Shown in pieces: positions 34,330-43,032 of a stretch of DNA of 64,000 nt. How positions within the stretch are numbered: position 1 is the stretch's first letter; the number at the start of each line of letters is the position of its first letter. The DNA is taken from contig NZ_JACJVQ010000017.1 in the NCBI RefSeq assembly GCF_014212135.1, forward strand, positions 1 to 64,000. The letters run 5' to 3'. Under the pieces are notes generated by a model. The model was not told the DNA's origin and ran no database searches. It worked only from the letters and a program-made list of their open reading frames with translations. Both the position numbers and the translations under genes were made by a program. Source of the stretch: Cohnella thailandensis. Its GTDB lineage: Bacteria > Bacillota > Bacilli > Paenibacillales > Paenibacillaceae.

Positions 34330-35637
34330 ATGACTTATTCCCGTACACAAAGCCGCCGGAAAACCCGAAGGCGCGCCCGCATTCTTTTCTACGTGAACTT
34401 CATGCTGTTGGCGGTGGTCCTTGGGGTAGGAGCTCTCGTCGTTTATGAACTTATGGACGGTTCGGACGGGGATCAGGCTTCGCAAGCTCCCGTCGAATCG
34501 GCTCCGCAGACTGCTCCGGCACAGGGACAGGATCAAGATCAGGAGCCATTGCCGACCGCCGGCGAGGAGCCGGACGACAGCGCGGCCGGTGGAGTCGAAG
34601 CGCCTTCGGAAGAAGCGTCGGAAGAATCTTCAGGCGAGCTCCCAGCGGATACTTCGAGCAACGGGGACAGCCAGGCGGTGAACCTCGCTTTCGTCGGGGA
34701 TATTCTTTTGGCGGCTCGCGTAGAAGAATACATAACGAAGAACGGCGTCGATTATCCTTTTCTCAAAGCTTCCAGCCTGCTGCAGGCTGCCGATATTACG
34801 GCGGGGAACTTGGAGAATCCGATCACGGAACGGGGGACTCCTGCCGAGGACAAAACGTACGTGTTCAAGGGGAAGCCGGAGTCGCTGCAAGGAATCAAGA
34901 ACGCCGGAATCGACGTGCTGACGCTCGCGAACAATCATACGCTGGATCAAGGCTGGGAAGGCTTAAGCGACACGATGGACTATCTGGACGATACGGGAAT
35001 CGATCATGTCGGTTCTGGCAACGATGCTACGGAGGCCTATACGGCCGCTTTTCGGGAGCATAACGGCATTCGCGTCGCCTATATCGGAGTGACGAACGTC
35101 GTACCCGTTACGGAATGGAAGGCGGACAAAAATCATCCCGGGGTTGCGGAGACCTACGATACGACCCGGGCGGTACAGGCGATCAAGGACGCCAAGGAGC
35201 TGGCCGACATTGTCGTCGTCATGGTGCACTGGGGGAAAGAAAAGGTTCAGCAGCCGATCGAGAAGCAGACCACGGTCGGTCATACGTTCATCGACGCGGG
35301 GGCGGATTTGGTGATCGGAAGCCACCCGCACGTGCTGCAAGGCTTCGAACGTTATAAAGGCAAGTGGATCGCATACAGTCTCGGCAACTTCGTCTTTACT
35401 TCCGCGGGAGACCGTCTCACGCAAGAAACGGGGGTTCTCGAAGCGGCTTGCACCAAGCAAGGGGAATGCAGCATGAAATTTAACCCGATGCTGTCCGCTT
35501 ATGCTCAACCGGCTCCCATGGATGCGGAAGAGGGAGCGGCTCTGCTGAGCAAGCTGTCGGAGCTCTCTGCTCCTTATGGCGTAGCGGTGAAATCGGATGG
35601 TAGCATCGTCCCGGGCGAAGGGGCTTCATCTCCGTAA
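34330..35637 (+). CDS. CapA family protein (poly-gamma-glutamate/cell-surface metallophosphoesterase fold)
   Basis: A 435-aa membrane-anchored protein: an Arg-rich N-terminus, one helix (about 22-42), and a Pro/Glu/Gln/Ser-rich linker (about 45-105). A CapA (PGA_cap) domain follows with AFVGDILLAARVEEYI, NLENPIT, TLANNHTLDQG, VHWGKE and IGSHPHVLQGFE, all metal-ligand motifs of the family. CapA proteins take part in poly-gamma-glutamate export or surface polymer metabolism; without capB/capC nearby the role is open. The start at 34330 has AGGGAGGA upstream. Followed 27 nt later by a glycerophosphodiesterase. Confidence 0.88.
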   Translation: MTYSRTQSRRKTRRRARILFYVNFMLLAVVLGVGALVVYELMDGSDGDQASQAPVESAPQTAPAQGQDQDQEPLPTAGEEPDDSAAGGVEAPSEEASEESSGELPADTSSNGDSQAVNLAFVGDILLAARVEEYITKNGVDYPFLKASSLLQAADITAGNLENPITERGTPAEDKTYVFKGKPESLQGIKNAGIDVLTLANNHTLDQGWEGLSDTMDYLDDTGIDHVGSGNDATEAYTAAFREHNGIRVAYIGVTNVVPVTEWKADKNHPGVAETYDTTRAVQAIKDAKELADIVVVMVHWGKEKVQQPIEKQTTVGHTFIDAGADLVIGSHPHVLQGFERYKGKWIAYSLGNFVFTSAGDRLTQETGVLEAACTKQGECSMKFNPMLSAYAQPAPMDAEEGAALLSKLSELSAPYGVAVKSDGSIVPGEGASSP

Positions 35638-35664
35638 CGGTCTACCAAGAAAGGGAGTGGATTC

Positions 35665-36432
35665 ATGGAATCGAGCGAGCGGGCGCGGCTGCATCCGTGC
35701 GTCGCGCACCGGGGGTGGTCCGGCAACGCCCCCGAAAATACGCTGGCGGCATTTCGCATAGCCGTCAGCGAAGCTTCCGTACATACGATTGAGATGGACG
35801 TGCATCTGAGCAAGGACGGCATCCCCGTTGTCATCCATGACGCCAAGCTGAAGCGGACGACGAACGGGAAGGGTCTCGTTCGCGATTATACGGCCGCGGA
35901 GCTAGGCCGGTTGGATGCGGGCGGCTGGTTCCATCCCTCTTTCGCGGGGGAGCCCGTACCGACTCTTGAACAGGTCCTAACCCTTGCCGGCGGCAAATGC
36001 AAGCTCAATATCGAACTGAAGGAAGGCAACAACGACGAGCAGCTGCTCGCCGGCAAGGTTGCCGAGGTCGTCCGTCGCTTCCGGCTGGAGCCGGATACGA
36101 CGATTACGTCCTTCGAGCAGTCGCTTCTCGTCGCTTCCAAGAAGGCGGCTCCGGAGCTGCGGGTCGGATGGATCACGAAGAAGAAGCTGAGCCGGAAGAT
36201 GATCGACCAATTGCGCCGAATAGGGGCCACGTTTCTCTCTATCGAGCAGTCCGCCCTCAAGGAGGAAAGTCTGAAGGAAGCGGTCGAAGCCGGAATCGAA
36301 GTGATGGCTTGGACCGTAAACGAGCCCTGGGAGCTATCCCGGCTCGTAGAATGGAAACAACCGCTCCAAATTTGCACCAATTATCCCGATCGCTGGGCGA
36401 TCGCCGTACAGGAAGGAAGGCAATCAACATGA
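35665..36432 (+). CDS. Glycerophosphodiester phosphodiesterase
   Basis: Hydrolyses glycerophosphodiesters to glycerol-3-phosphate and alcohol. The 255-aa length fits cytoplasmic UgpQ/YhdW-like enzymes. Catalytic elements: VAHRGWSGNAPENTLAAF (first His near residue 14), EMDVHLSKDGIPVVIHDAKLKRTTNG (metal ligands and second His), and LNIELKEG. The C-terminus has VMAWTVNEPWEL, typical of the family. No signal peptide. It overlaps the next gene by ATGA and probably shares the capA promoter. Confidence 0.93.
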   Translation: MESSERARLHPCVAHRGWSGNAPENTLAAFRIAVSEASVHTIEMDVHLSKDGIPVVIHDAKLKRTTNGKGLVRDYTAAELGRLDAGGWFHPSFAGEPVPTLEQVLTLAGGKCKLNIELKEGNNDEQLLAGKVAEVVRRFRLEPDTTITSFEQSLLVASKKAAPELRVGWITKKKLSRKMIDQLRRIGATFLSIEQSALKEESLKEAVEAGIEVMAWTVNEPWELSRLVEWKQPLQICTNYPDRWAIAVQEGRQST

Positions 36433-37064
36433 ATATCCCCGAGATTCGCAATATTTACTGCGTAGGACGCAACTATCGACTCCATGCCGCCGAGCTGGGC
36501 AATGCCGTTCCGGAGAAGCCGATGATTTTCACCAAGCCGACTCATGCGGCCGTAGCTTGGGAGAGGCAGGTGGAGCTTCCGGGCACGCAGGGCTCGGTTC
36601 ATTACGAAGCGGAGCTCGTGCTGCTGTTCTCCAAGCCGTACAAACCCGGCGATCCGTTAGACGAAGCCGTGTCCCATTTTACGGTCGGGCTTGATTTCAC
36701 GCTTCGGGACGTTCAGGACGTCATTAAATCGAAGGGCTATCCTTGGCTGCCTGCCAAAGGCTTCCGCAATTCCGCCGGTCTCGGGGAATGGAAAGCTTAC
36801 CCGGGAACCGGGATCATCGCGGAGAAGCCATTCGCCTTGGACATCAATGGCAAGGAAGTTCAACGCGGCAACGTCCGGGACATGGTGTTCGATATTCGGC
36901 AACTGGCCGATTTCGTTGCGGCTAACTACGGAATCGGAGCGGGAGACCTGCTGTTTACCGGAACGCCTGCCGGAGTCGGCCAGGTAGCCGACGGGGACGA
37001 ACTGACGCTGACCTGGAACGAAGAGAACGTGGGAAGCGCCAAAGTCTCGCTGTCGAAGGATTAA
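36429..37064 (+). CDS. Fumarylacetoacetate hydrolase (FAH) family protein
   Basis: A 211-aa FAH-fold hydrolase/decarboxylase. The family core is seen in NIYCVGRNYRLHAAELGN, PMIFTKPTHA, HYEAELVLLF (metal-binding Glu pair), GLDFTLRDVQD and TGTPAGVGQV. Relatives act as acylpyruvate hydrolases, oxaloacetate decarboxylases or 2-hydroxyhepta-dienedioate isomerases; the residues do not settle which. Translationally coupled to the phosphodiesterase, with a terminator right after it. Confidence 0.88.
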   Translation: MNIPEIRNIYCVGRNYRLHAAELGNAVPEKPMIFTKPTHAAVAWERQVELPGTQGSVHYEAELVLLFSKPYKPGDPLDEAVSHFTVGLDFTLRDVQDVIKSKGYPWLPAKGFRNSAGLGEWKAYPGTGIIAEKPFALDINGKEVQRGNVRDMVFDIRQLADFVAANYGIGAGDLLFTGTPAGVGQVADGDELTLTWNEENVGSAKVSLSKD

Positions 37065-37088
37065 GAATACGGACTATTATCCGCATAC

Positions 37089-37139
37089 GGATGCTCCATT
37101 TTCAGACATTTGGGAATGGGGCGTCCTTTTCTTTTTTTC
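37089..37139 (+). terminator. Rho-independent terminator
   Basis: GGATGCTCCATT pairs with GAATGGGGCGTCC with G-U pairs, followed by TTTTCTTTTTTT. It ends the capA-GDPD-FAH transcript. Confidence 0.75.
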
Positions 37140-37176
37140 AAGATAATTGTATCCCTGTTTTAGGGGAATGAGGCCC

Positions 37177-37204
37177 TTACGACTAGTCGTTTACGCCTTA
37201 CAAT
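37177..37204 (+). promoter_or_regulatory. Candidate promoter with 12-bp palindrome, sugar ABC operon
   Basis: TACAAT (37199-37204) is a good -10; a poor -35 TTACGA lies 16 nt upstream. The perfect palindrome ACGACTAGTCGT (37179-37190) overlaps the -35 and spacer and could be a repressor operator. Confidence 0.45.
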
Positions 37205-37249
37205 AGGGATGTAAGCAACGAACAATAAACTTATAGGAGGGTCTTACGA

Positions 37250-38665
37250 GTGCAAAAGAAACTGGTTTCCGTCCTGGCCTTATCGGTCGCTATGTCCGCG
37301 TTCCTCGCCGCTTGCGGCAACAACGAGAACAACAATACGGCGTCCCCGTCCGCCAGCGAGAGCTCGAGCCCGAGTCCGAGCCCGTCGGCTTCCGAATCCG
37401 CACCGGCTTCGGAATCGGCATCCCCGGAGAAGGTCGAGAATTTTACCGTCTCCCTTCGCCACATCCAGATCGGAGATGCCCAGAAATTCCGCAAGGCGAT
37501 TCTCGACGACGTTGTGAAGAAGACCGAAGCCGAAGTTCCTGGGCTTAAGATCGAGCTGGACCCGGTCGAAGACAGCGTTAACCGCTTCACGAAGCTCCCT
37601 GCGGAGATGGCCGCGGGCAACCCTCCTAAAATTTTCTCCGTTTTCGGCGGGGCAGGCGACACGCAGAAGTATGCCAAAGCCGGCCGCATGCTGGACCTGA
37701 CTCCGATCATCGATGAGCTCGGCCTCAAGGACAAGTTCCTGAACGTGCTCGAGCCGTTCTCCGTGGACGGCAAAGTTTACGGTTTGCCGATCGGCGGCAA
37801 CACCGAAGGCATCTTCTACAATACAGAGCTGTTCGCGAAGTACAACCTGAACCCTCCGACCACCTGGGACGATCTGATCAAAGCGGCGGATACGCTGAAG
37901 CAGAACAACATTACGCCGTTCGCGGTAGGCTCCAAGGGAGCTTGGGTGCCGAACATGCTCGTCAACACCTTGATCGGCCGCATCGCCGGGGAAGGGGCGA
38001 ACGCCGGCTTTATCACCGGCGATACCAAGTGGAACTCCCCCGACGTCGTCGCGGCTTACCAGCTGTTCGCGGATTGGGAGAAGGCGGGCTACTTCACGAA
38101 GGGCGAGCTGGGCAAGGAATACGCCGACATGTTGAACGATTTCGTCGCGGGCAAGGCCGGCATGATGTTCGACGGCTCGTGGCGCTCTTCCGCCTTCAAG
38201 AACGACGCGATCGGCGCTGCCGTCGCCGGCAAGGTGGCTTTCGTGAACCTTCCGGCTGTTCCTAACGGCAAGGGCGACCAAACGTCCGTCAACGCGAACT
38301 ACGGCGAAGGCTACGGCTTCTCCGCCGACCTGAACGAGAACGAGAAGAAGGCCGTCAAGGCGTTCATCAAGAACATGTACAGCGACGAAATGCAGTTGAG
38401 AGGCTTGCTCGAGGACGGCGTTCTGCCTTCGATGAAGCTGACGGACGCTTCCCAAGTAACCGATCCGATCGTGAAGCAAGTGCTTGACGTTCTGAACGGC
38501 GCCGGAGCCAGCTTCCCGCACTTCGACTCGATCGTGACCTCGAAGGTTTACACCGAGACCGAAACCCAGCTGCAGAAGCTGATCGCCGGCAAGGCGACTC
38601 CGCAAGAGGTCGGCGACGCGATCCAGAAGGTGCAAGACGCGGAGAACGCGGCCGCCGCGAAGTAA
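37250..38665 (+). CDS. Extracellular sugar-binding lipoprotein of a CUT1 ABC transporter
   Basis: Solute receptor of 471 aa, family 1 (MalE-like). The signal peptide ends with lipobox FLAAC (Cys about 22), followed by an Asn/Ser/Pro-rich linker to about 65. The binding domain has GNPPKIFSVFGGAG, VYGLPIGGNTEGIFYNTELF and GKAGMMFDGSWRSSAF. The start is GTG at 37250 behind TAGGAGGG. It is followed by two permease genes, but no ATPase, so a shared MsmX-type ATPase is expected. The ligand is unknown. Confidence 0.92.
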   Translation: MQKKLVSVLALSVAMSAFLAACGNNENNNTASPSASESSSPSPSPSASESAPASESASPEKVENFTVSLRHIQIGDAQKFRKAILDDVVKKTEAEVPGLKIELDPVEDSVNRFTKLPAEMAAGNPPKIFSVFGGAGDTQKYAKAGRMLDLTPIIDELGLKDKFLNVLEPFSVDGKVYGLPIGGNTEGIFYNTELFAKYNLNPPTTWDDLIKAADTLKQNNITPFAVGSKGAWVPNMLVNTLIGRIAGEGANAGFITGDTKWNSPDVVAAYQLFADWEKAGYFTKGELGKEYADMLNDFVAGKAGMMFDGSWRSSAFKNDAIGAAVAGKVAFVNLPAVPNGKGDQTSVNANYGEGYGFSADLNENEKKAVKAFIKNMYSDEMQLRGLLEDGVLPSMKLTDASQVTDPIVKQVLDVLNGAGASFPHFDSIVTSKVYTETETQLQKLIAGKATPQEVGDAIQKVQDAENAAAAK

Positions 38666-38787
38666 GCAGAATGAAGCGCGTTATCTAGCCAAATCAGATG
38701 AGCGGAGGCACCGCCCGCCCAAGCGCGGGGGTGCTTCTCCTCTTAAGAAGGGAATCGCCCATTACCGATGACGGCGGGGGAGGAACT

Positions 38788-39669
38788 ATGAGAACAACGT
38801 TGAAAAATCCCTATGTCTACTTTATTTTCGTCGTCCCAACGATCGCGTTATATTTCCTCTTCTTTATCTATCCCATGCTGACCTCGGTCTACTACGGATT
38901 TACGAATTGGAACGGTCTCGACACGAAGGACTATATTGGCTTCGATAATTTCGCGAACGCGTTTAAGGACGAGGATTTCCGCAATTCGATCCTGAATAAC
39001 TTGTACATCCTGCTTTTCTCTTGCTGCGTGCAGGTTCCGCTAATCGTCGTTTTCTCCTTGCTGATCAGCGGCGTAAAGAGATTCCAAGGCTTCTACAAGA
39101 CGACCGTCTTCATGCCGTCGATCCTGTCGACCTCGGTCATCGGGATCCTGTGGGGCTACATTTACGATCCCGACGTCGGTCTCATCAACAATATCCTGAA
39201 AACATTCGGTATGGACCCGATTTATTTCCTGGCCGACACGAAGTGGGCGCTCGTGTCCATTCTGATCACGAACGCTTGGCAATGGATGGGCTTCTATATC
39301 GTTCTTATTTTGGCCGCTATTCTGGCCATTCCGAGGGACATCGACGAAGCGGCGATGATCGACGGGGCGACGGGAGTGCAGCGCGCCTGGTACTTGACCG
39401 TGCCGCTCATCAAGCCGATCATCAACGTGGTCATTATGCTCTCGATTGCCGGAGCGCTTCGGGTCGTCGACATCGTCCTCGTCATGACGGACGGAGGGCC
39501 TGCCGGAGCGACGGACGTGATGGCATCCTACATGGTAAACAAGGCCATCAAGTTCGGCGATTACGGCTACGGTACCGCATTGTCCATCATCATTTTCATA
39601 TTCGCGCTCATTCTGACGGCTCTCTATCAGATTCTTATCGTCAGAAGACAGGAAAAGGTGGAATACTGA
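38788..39669 (+). CDS. ABC transporter permease (MalF/UgpA type)
   Basis: A 293-aa inner-membrane subunit with six helices. The EAA loop reads EAAMIDGATGVQRAWYLTVPLIKP (around residues 188-211), the ATPase docking site. The N-terminus NPYVYFIFVVPTIALYFLFF is typical of CUT1 permeases. The start at 38788 follows GGAGGAA. The second permease gene starts on its stop codon (TGATG), so both are made together. Confidence 0.93.
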   Translation: MRTTLKNPYVYFIFVVPTIALYFLFFIYPMLTSVYYGFTNWNGLDTKDYIGFDNFANAFKDEDFRNSILNNLYILLFSCCVQVPLIVVFSLLISGVKRFQGFYKTTVFMPSILSTSVIGILWGYIYDPDVGLINNILKTFGMDPIYFLADTKWALVSILITNAWQWMGFYIVLILAAILAIPRDIDEAAMIDGATGVQRAWYLTVPLIKPIINVVIMLSIAGALRVVDIVLVMTDGGPAGATDVMASYMVNKAIKFGDYGYGTALSIIIFIFALILTALYQILIVRRQEKVEY

Positions 39670-40499
39670 TGGCGATCAACCTGCGAAAATCCGTTCCTCA
39701 TCTCGTCATGCTCGTCTACGTGGTCGTCATCCTCGTTCCGTTCGTGTTCATCCTGTTCTCCTCCTTCAAGGCGAACAATCTGGAGATCGCGACTCATCCG
39801 TTCGGCCTGCCGAAGTCGTGGGAATTCGGCAACTACAAGGAAGCTTGGGTCAAAGCGAAGATCAACGTCTATTTCTTCAACAGCCTGTACTTGGCGTTCA
39901 CGGCTGCTGCGGCAGGGGTTCTGCTCGCCGCGGCGACCGCGTTCGCGATCACCCGAATGAAGTTCCGCCGGACGAGCAACTGGATCTACCAATTCGTGCT
40001 GATCGGGATGCTCATTCCGGGCAACGTGCTCTTCATCGCGCAGTATCTGCTCGTGCAGAAGTTGGGCATCCTGGATACTCACTGGTCGCTGTTCCTTCCT
40101 TACACGGCCGGCGCTCTTCCCTTCAGCGTTCTGCTCGTCTCGGCCTTCATGAAGGCGATCCCCCACGAGCTTGAAGAAGCCGCGGTCGTGGACGGAATGG
40201 GCGTGTTCCGGATGTTTGTCCAAATCATCCTGCCGCTCACCGTTCCGGCGCTCGTCACCGTATTCATCGTCAATTTCTTGGGGAATTGGAACGAATACTT
40301 GCTGTCGTTCTTCTTTATCAGCAAGGATGCTCTCCGCACGCTTCCTTCGGGAATGGTGCAATTCCGCGACGCGTTCCAGACGAACTACGCTCTCGTATGC
40401 ACGGGCATCGTATTCAGCGTCGTTCCGGTTCTCGTCATGTACGCGTTTCTTCAGCGCAAGATCATCGAAGGATTGACGGCGGGCAGCGTTAAGGGATAA
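39669..40499 (+). CDS. ABC transporter permease (MalG/UgpE type)
   Basis: The second CUT1 permease, 276 aa with six helices. EAA loop: EEAAVVDGMGVFRMFVQIILPLTVPAL (around residues 168-194). The C-terminal half NFLGNWNEYLLSFFF matches MalG-type proteins that end near the [15 protein letters not shown] pattern. It shares one base with the preceding stop. Ends the operon at a strong hairpin. Confidence 0.93.
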   Translation: MAINLRKSVPHLVMLVYVVVILVPFVFILFSSFKANNLEIATHPFGLPKSWEFGNYKEAWVKAKINVYFFNSLYLAFTAAAAGVLLAAATAFAITRMKFRRTSNWIYQFVLIGMLIPGNVLFIAQYLLVQKLGILDTHWSLFLPYTAGALPFSVLLVSAFMKAIPHELEEAAVVDGMGVFRMFVQIILPLTVPALVTVFIVNFLGNWNEYLLSFFFISKDALRTLPSGMVQFRDAFQTNYALVCTGIVFSVVPVLVMYAFLQRKIIEGLTAGSVKG

Positions 40500-40509
40500 T
40501 CGGGAAAAA

Positions 40510-40560
40510 CAACGGCAGCTTTGGGACAAAAATATGTCCTGGGCTGCCGTTGTTCTGTTT
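40510..40560 (+). terminator. Terminator of the sugar ABC operon
   Basis: CAACGGCAG/CTGCCGTTG with an inner GGGAC/GTCCT stem, followed by TTCTGTTT. The repeat array begins about 20 nt downstream. Confidence 0.75.
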
Positions 40561-40581
40561 GGACTAACACATCTGTTTTCT

Positions 40582-40860
40582 CCAAACAGTGCCTTATCCC
40601 ATTCGCTCATGGTGCCCATTGTTCTCTCTCTCAAACGGTGCCTTATCCCATTTGCTCATGGTGCGGATTGTTGTCTCTCTCCAAACAGTGCCTTATCCCA
40701 TCCGTTCATGGTGCGCATAGTTGTCTCATTCCAAACAGTGTCTTATCCCATCCGCTCATGGTGCGCATAGTTGTCTCATTCCAAACAGTGCCTTATCCCA
40801 TCCGCTCATAGAGGAGAGGGACGGGAAGAACTGAGCCGAAGGGATAAGGCACTGTTTGAG
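40582..40860. repeat. Array of the dispersed repeat: five direct 50-bp units plus one inverted copy
   Basis: Units start at 40582, 40631, 40681, 40731 and 40781, each with CAAACAGTGCCTTATCCCAT (or a one- to two-base variant), then CCGCTCATGGTGC and a C/T-rich tail. An inverted copy at about 40831-40860 could fold back on the last unit. The spacer parts are nearly identical, so this is not CRISPR. No gene lies in 40500-40968. Confidence 0.9.
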
Positions 40861-40968
40861 GCAAAAGAGAAGTTTACCCGGGCGCCGCCCCCGAAGAGTT
40901 TGCTAATAAAGAAGGGGGAGTGGGATAATGAAGCCATTCAAAAAATTTTTAGGAGGAGGTTACGACAC

Positions 40969-41628
40969 ATGGATCATGTCCCGCCTGATGCTCCTTCCGA
41001 TATCCTGCCAATTACCAAACGAGAAACCATGCGGGAGGTTTCGCGAGAAGCTCCGCGAGAGACCCCGAATGAAGCCTCGAGAGAAGCGCCAAGAGAAGCT
41101 GCGCTAGTCCATTCGTTCCCGCCGTTCGCGGACGAGCAGTCCCGCTTGCTGATTCTGGGAAGCATGCCAGGAGTCCGCTCCTTGGAGCTGAGCCAATACT
41201 ACGGCAACCCTCGCAATTTTTTCTGGCGGATCCTGTACGAGTTGTTAGGCGAGGGGGCGGATCGAGCGGCGGAAGCTAGCTATGAAGAACGCCTGGCTTT
41301 CGCCAGGCGTCACGGGATCGCTATGTGGGACGTTATCGAAGCGTGCGAGAGGCCGGGGAGCCTGGACAGCGACATCCGCAACGCGGTGCCGAATGAGGTT
41401 CCCGGCCTGCTTCGCCGATATCCGGGCATCCGGGTTATCGCCTGCAACGGCACCAAGTCCCATTCGGAGCTGCTGAAGCAATACGGAGACGCTCCGGAGC
41501 TGAGGAGCCGGACCGTCATCCGCTTGCCTTCTTCCAGCCCGGTGCCGACGCCCAAGTTTCGCGGCCTGGAAGACCGGCTGGCCGTCTGGAGGGAGCTTCT
41601 TTCTCCGTATATTCCAGCGAGAGACTGA
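40969..41628 (+). CDS. DNA-deoxyinosine glycosylase (uracil-DNA glycosylase superfamily, family 6-like)
   Basis: A 219-aa base-excision repair enzyme predicted to remove hypoxanthine (deaminated adenine) from DNA. Signature blocks: LLILGSMPGVRSLELSQYYG then NPRNFFWRIL (around residues 60-90), MWDVIEAC, and a C-terminal LPSSSPVPTPKF in place of the usual HPSP loop. The N-terminus carries a low-complexity stretch of REAPRE/NEASRE repeats (about 22-42) not usual for the family. The start at 40969 has AGGAGGAGG eight bases upstream; the longer open frame upstream is only read-through of the repeat array. Confidence 0.85.
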   Translation: MDHVPPDAPSDILPITKRETMREVSREAPRETPNEASREAPREAALVHSFPPFADEQSRLLILGSMPGVRSLELSQYYGNPRNFFWRILYELLGEGADRAAEASYEERLAFARRHGIAMWDVIEACERPGSLDSDIRNAVPNEVPGLLRRYPGIRVIACNGTKSHSELLKQYGDAPELRSRTVIRLPSSSPVPTPKFRGLEDRLAVWRELLSPYIPARD

Positions 41629-41635
41629 AAGCCGA

Positions 41636-42868
41636 TTAGATCGCCCAGTCGCCTTTGCGGAAAATTTGGATCTCTTGGCCGTCCACGGTAACGCCGTAGA
41701 TGTCCATCTTGTCGGAGCCGATCATGAAGTCGACGTGCGTCATGCTGTGGTTGAGGCCCTTCTCCTTCAGCTCCTCTGGGGACATCTTCGTGCCGCCTTG
41801 CAGATTGAAGGCGTACGCGCTGCCGATCGCCAGATGGTTCGAGGCGTTCTCGTCGAACAGCGTGTTGTAATAAAGGATGCCGGACTGGGAGATCGGCGAG
41901 AAATGAGGAACGAGCGCCACTTCTCCCAGGTAGTGAGAGCCTTCGTCCATCTCGACGAGGTTCTTCAGCGTTTCTTCTCCTTGCTCTGCCTGCACGTCCA
42001 CGATGCGTCCGTTCTCGAACGTCAGCTTGAAGTTGTCGATCAGGTTGCCGCCGTAGCTGAGCGGCTTCGTGCTGGAGACGTAGCCGTTTACGCCCGTGGC
42101 TAGCGGAGCGGTGAATACCTCTTCGGTCGGCAGGTTGGCGACGAAGGGAACGCCGGCTTCGTTGTCGCTGTCCGCGGCGAGCCACAGATGGCCTTCCGGC
42201 AGCTCGATCGTAAGATCCGTGCCCGGAGCGACGTAGTGCAGCTTCTTGAACTGGGTCTTGTTCAAGTAATCGGACTTCTCGTTCAGCTTGCGGATATGCT
42301 CTTCCCAAGCGGCGAGCGGATCCTCTTGGTCGACGCGGACGGTGGACAGGATCGCTTCCCACAGCTTGTCGACCTGCTCCGCTTCCGGAACGTCCGGGAA
42401 CACCTTCGCGGCCCAAGCCTTCGAAGGGGCGGCGACGACGCACCAGCTGAACTTGTTGGACATCGTGTATTGACGGAACTTCGCCAGCGTCTTGCCGTAG
42501 GTCTTCTGGAAGTTTACGATCCTCTCGTGCGCGACGCCCTTAAGCAGATCGGGATCCGAAGAGACCACGCTGACGAGAGCGAAGTTGTTCTCGGCAAGCT
42601 CCTCCATCTCCGCCGCGTACCACTTCGGCTCGTCGAAGAAGGACTCGTCCGGCGCCAAGTCGTAGCGAAGGCGGGAGACGACGTCGTCGGTCCAGTTCAC
42701 CTTGACCAGCAATGCGCCTGCTTCATATCCTTTCCTCACGATCGTGCGAACGAACTCGGCCGCTTCGGTCGTGGCGTTGATGACCAGCTTCTGGCCTTTT
42801 TGAAGCTTGACTCCGATTTTGACGATCAGCTCCGCATATTGATCCAACTGCTGTTGTTGTACGCTCAT
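41636..42868 (-). CDS. Aminopeptidase, M29 family (AmpS/PepS/AmpT-like)
   Basis: A cytoplasmic metallo-aminopeptidase of 410 aa, the standard M29 length. Family traits: the N-terminal QLDQYAELIVKIGVKLQKGQ, the GTDLTIELPEGHLWLAA segment, PTEEVFTAP (metal-binding Glu), GGNLIDNF, and VEMDEGSHYLGEVALVP with metal ligands. It cuts N-terminal residues from peptides using cobalt, zinc or similar. ATG at 42868 has GGAGGTAGAGG upstream. The gene is convergent with the glycosylase; only 7 nt separate the two stops. Confidence 0.92.
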   Translation of the reverse strand: MSVQQQQLDQYAELIVKIGVKLQKGQKLVINATTEAAEFVRTIVRKGYEAGALLVKVNWTDDVVSRLRYDLAPDESFFDEPKWYAAEMEELAENNFALVSVVSSDPDLLKGVAHERIVNFQKTYGKTLAKFRQYTMSNKFSWCVVAAPSKAWAAKVFPDVPEAEQVDKLWEAILSTVRVDQEDPLAAWEEHIRKLNEKSDYLNKTQFKKLHYVAPGTDLTIELPEGHLWLAADSDNEAGVPFVANLPTEEVFTAPLATGVNGYVSSTKPLSYGGNLIDNFKLTFENGRIVDVQAEQGEETLKNLVEMDEGSHYLGEVALVPHFSPISQSGILYYNTLFDENASNHLAIGSAYAFNLQGGTKMSPEELKEKGLNHSMTHVDFMIGSDKMDIYGVTVDGQEIQIFRKGDWAI

Positions 42869-42969
42869 TTGCCTCTACCTCCGAAAGATTCGATAACTCG
42901 TACCTAATGCCAAATTAGGGGAACACCTTATTTTAACATAGCCAGGCCGGCAAACATTCATCTCCAGCA

Positions 42970-43014
42970 CAAAAAAGATCGTCCCGGCCCCGCGTCCGCA
43001 AGGAAGGAACGATC
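42970..43014 (-). terminator. Terminator of the HD-GYP gene
   Basis: On the minus strand GATCGTTCC pairs with GGACGATC (42977-42984), followed by TTTTTTG. Confidence 0.7.
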
Positions 43015-43032
43015 AATCCGCTGTATGCAGCT

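Noticed and set aside
40582..40860. CRISPR-like array (about 28-bp repeat, about 22-bp spacers)
   Set aside because: The spacers are nearly identical to each other, one copy is inverted, and no cas genes are present. It is a tandem intergenic repeat.
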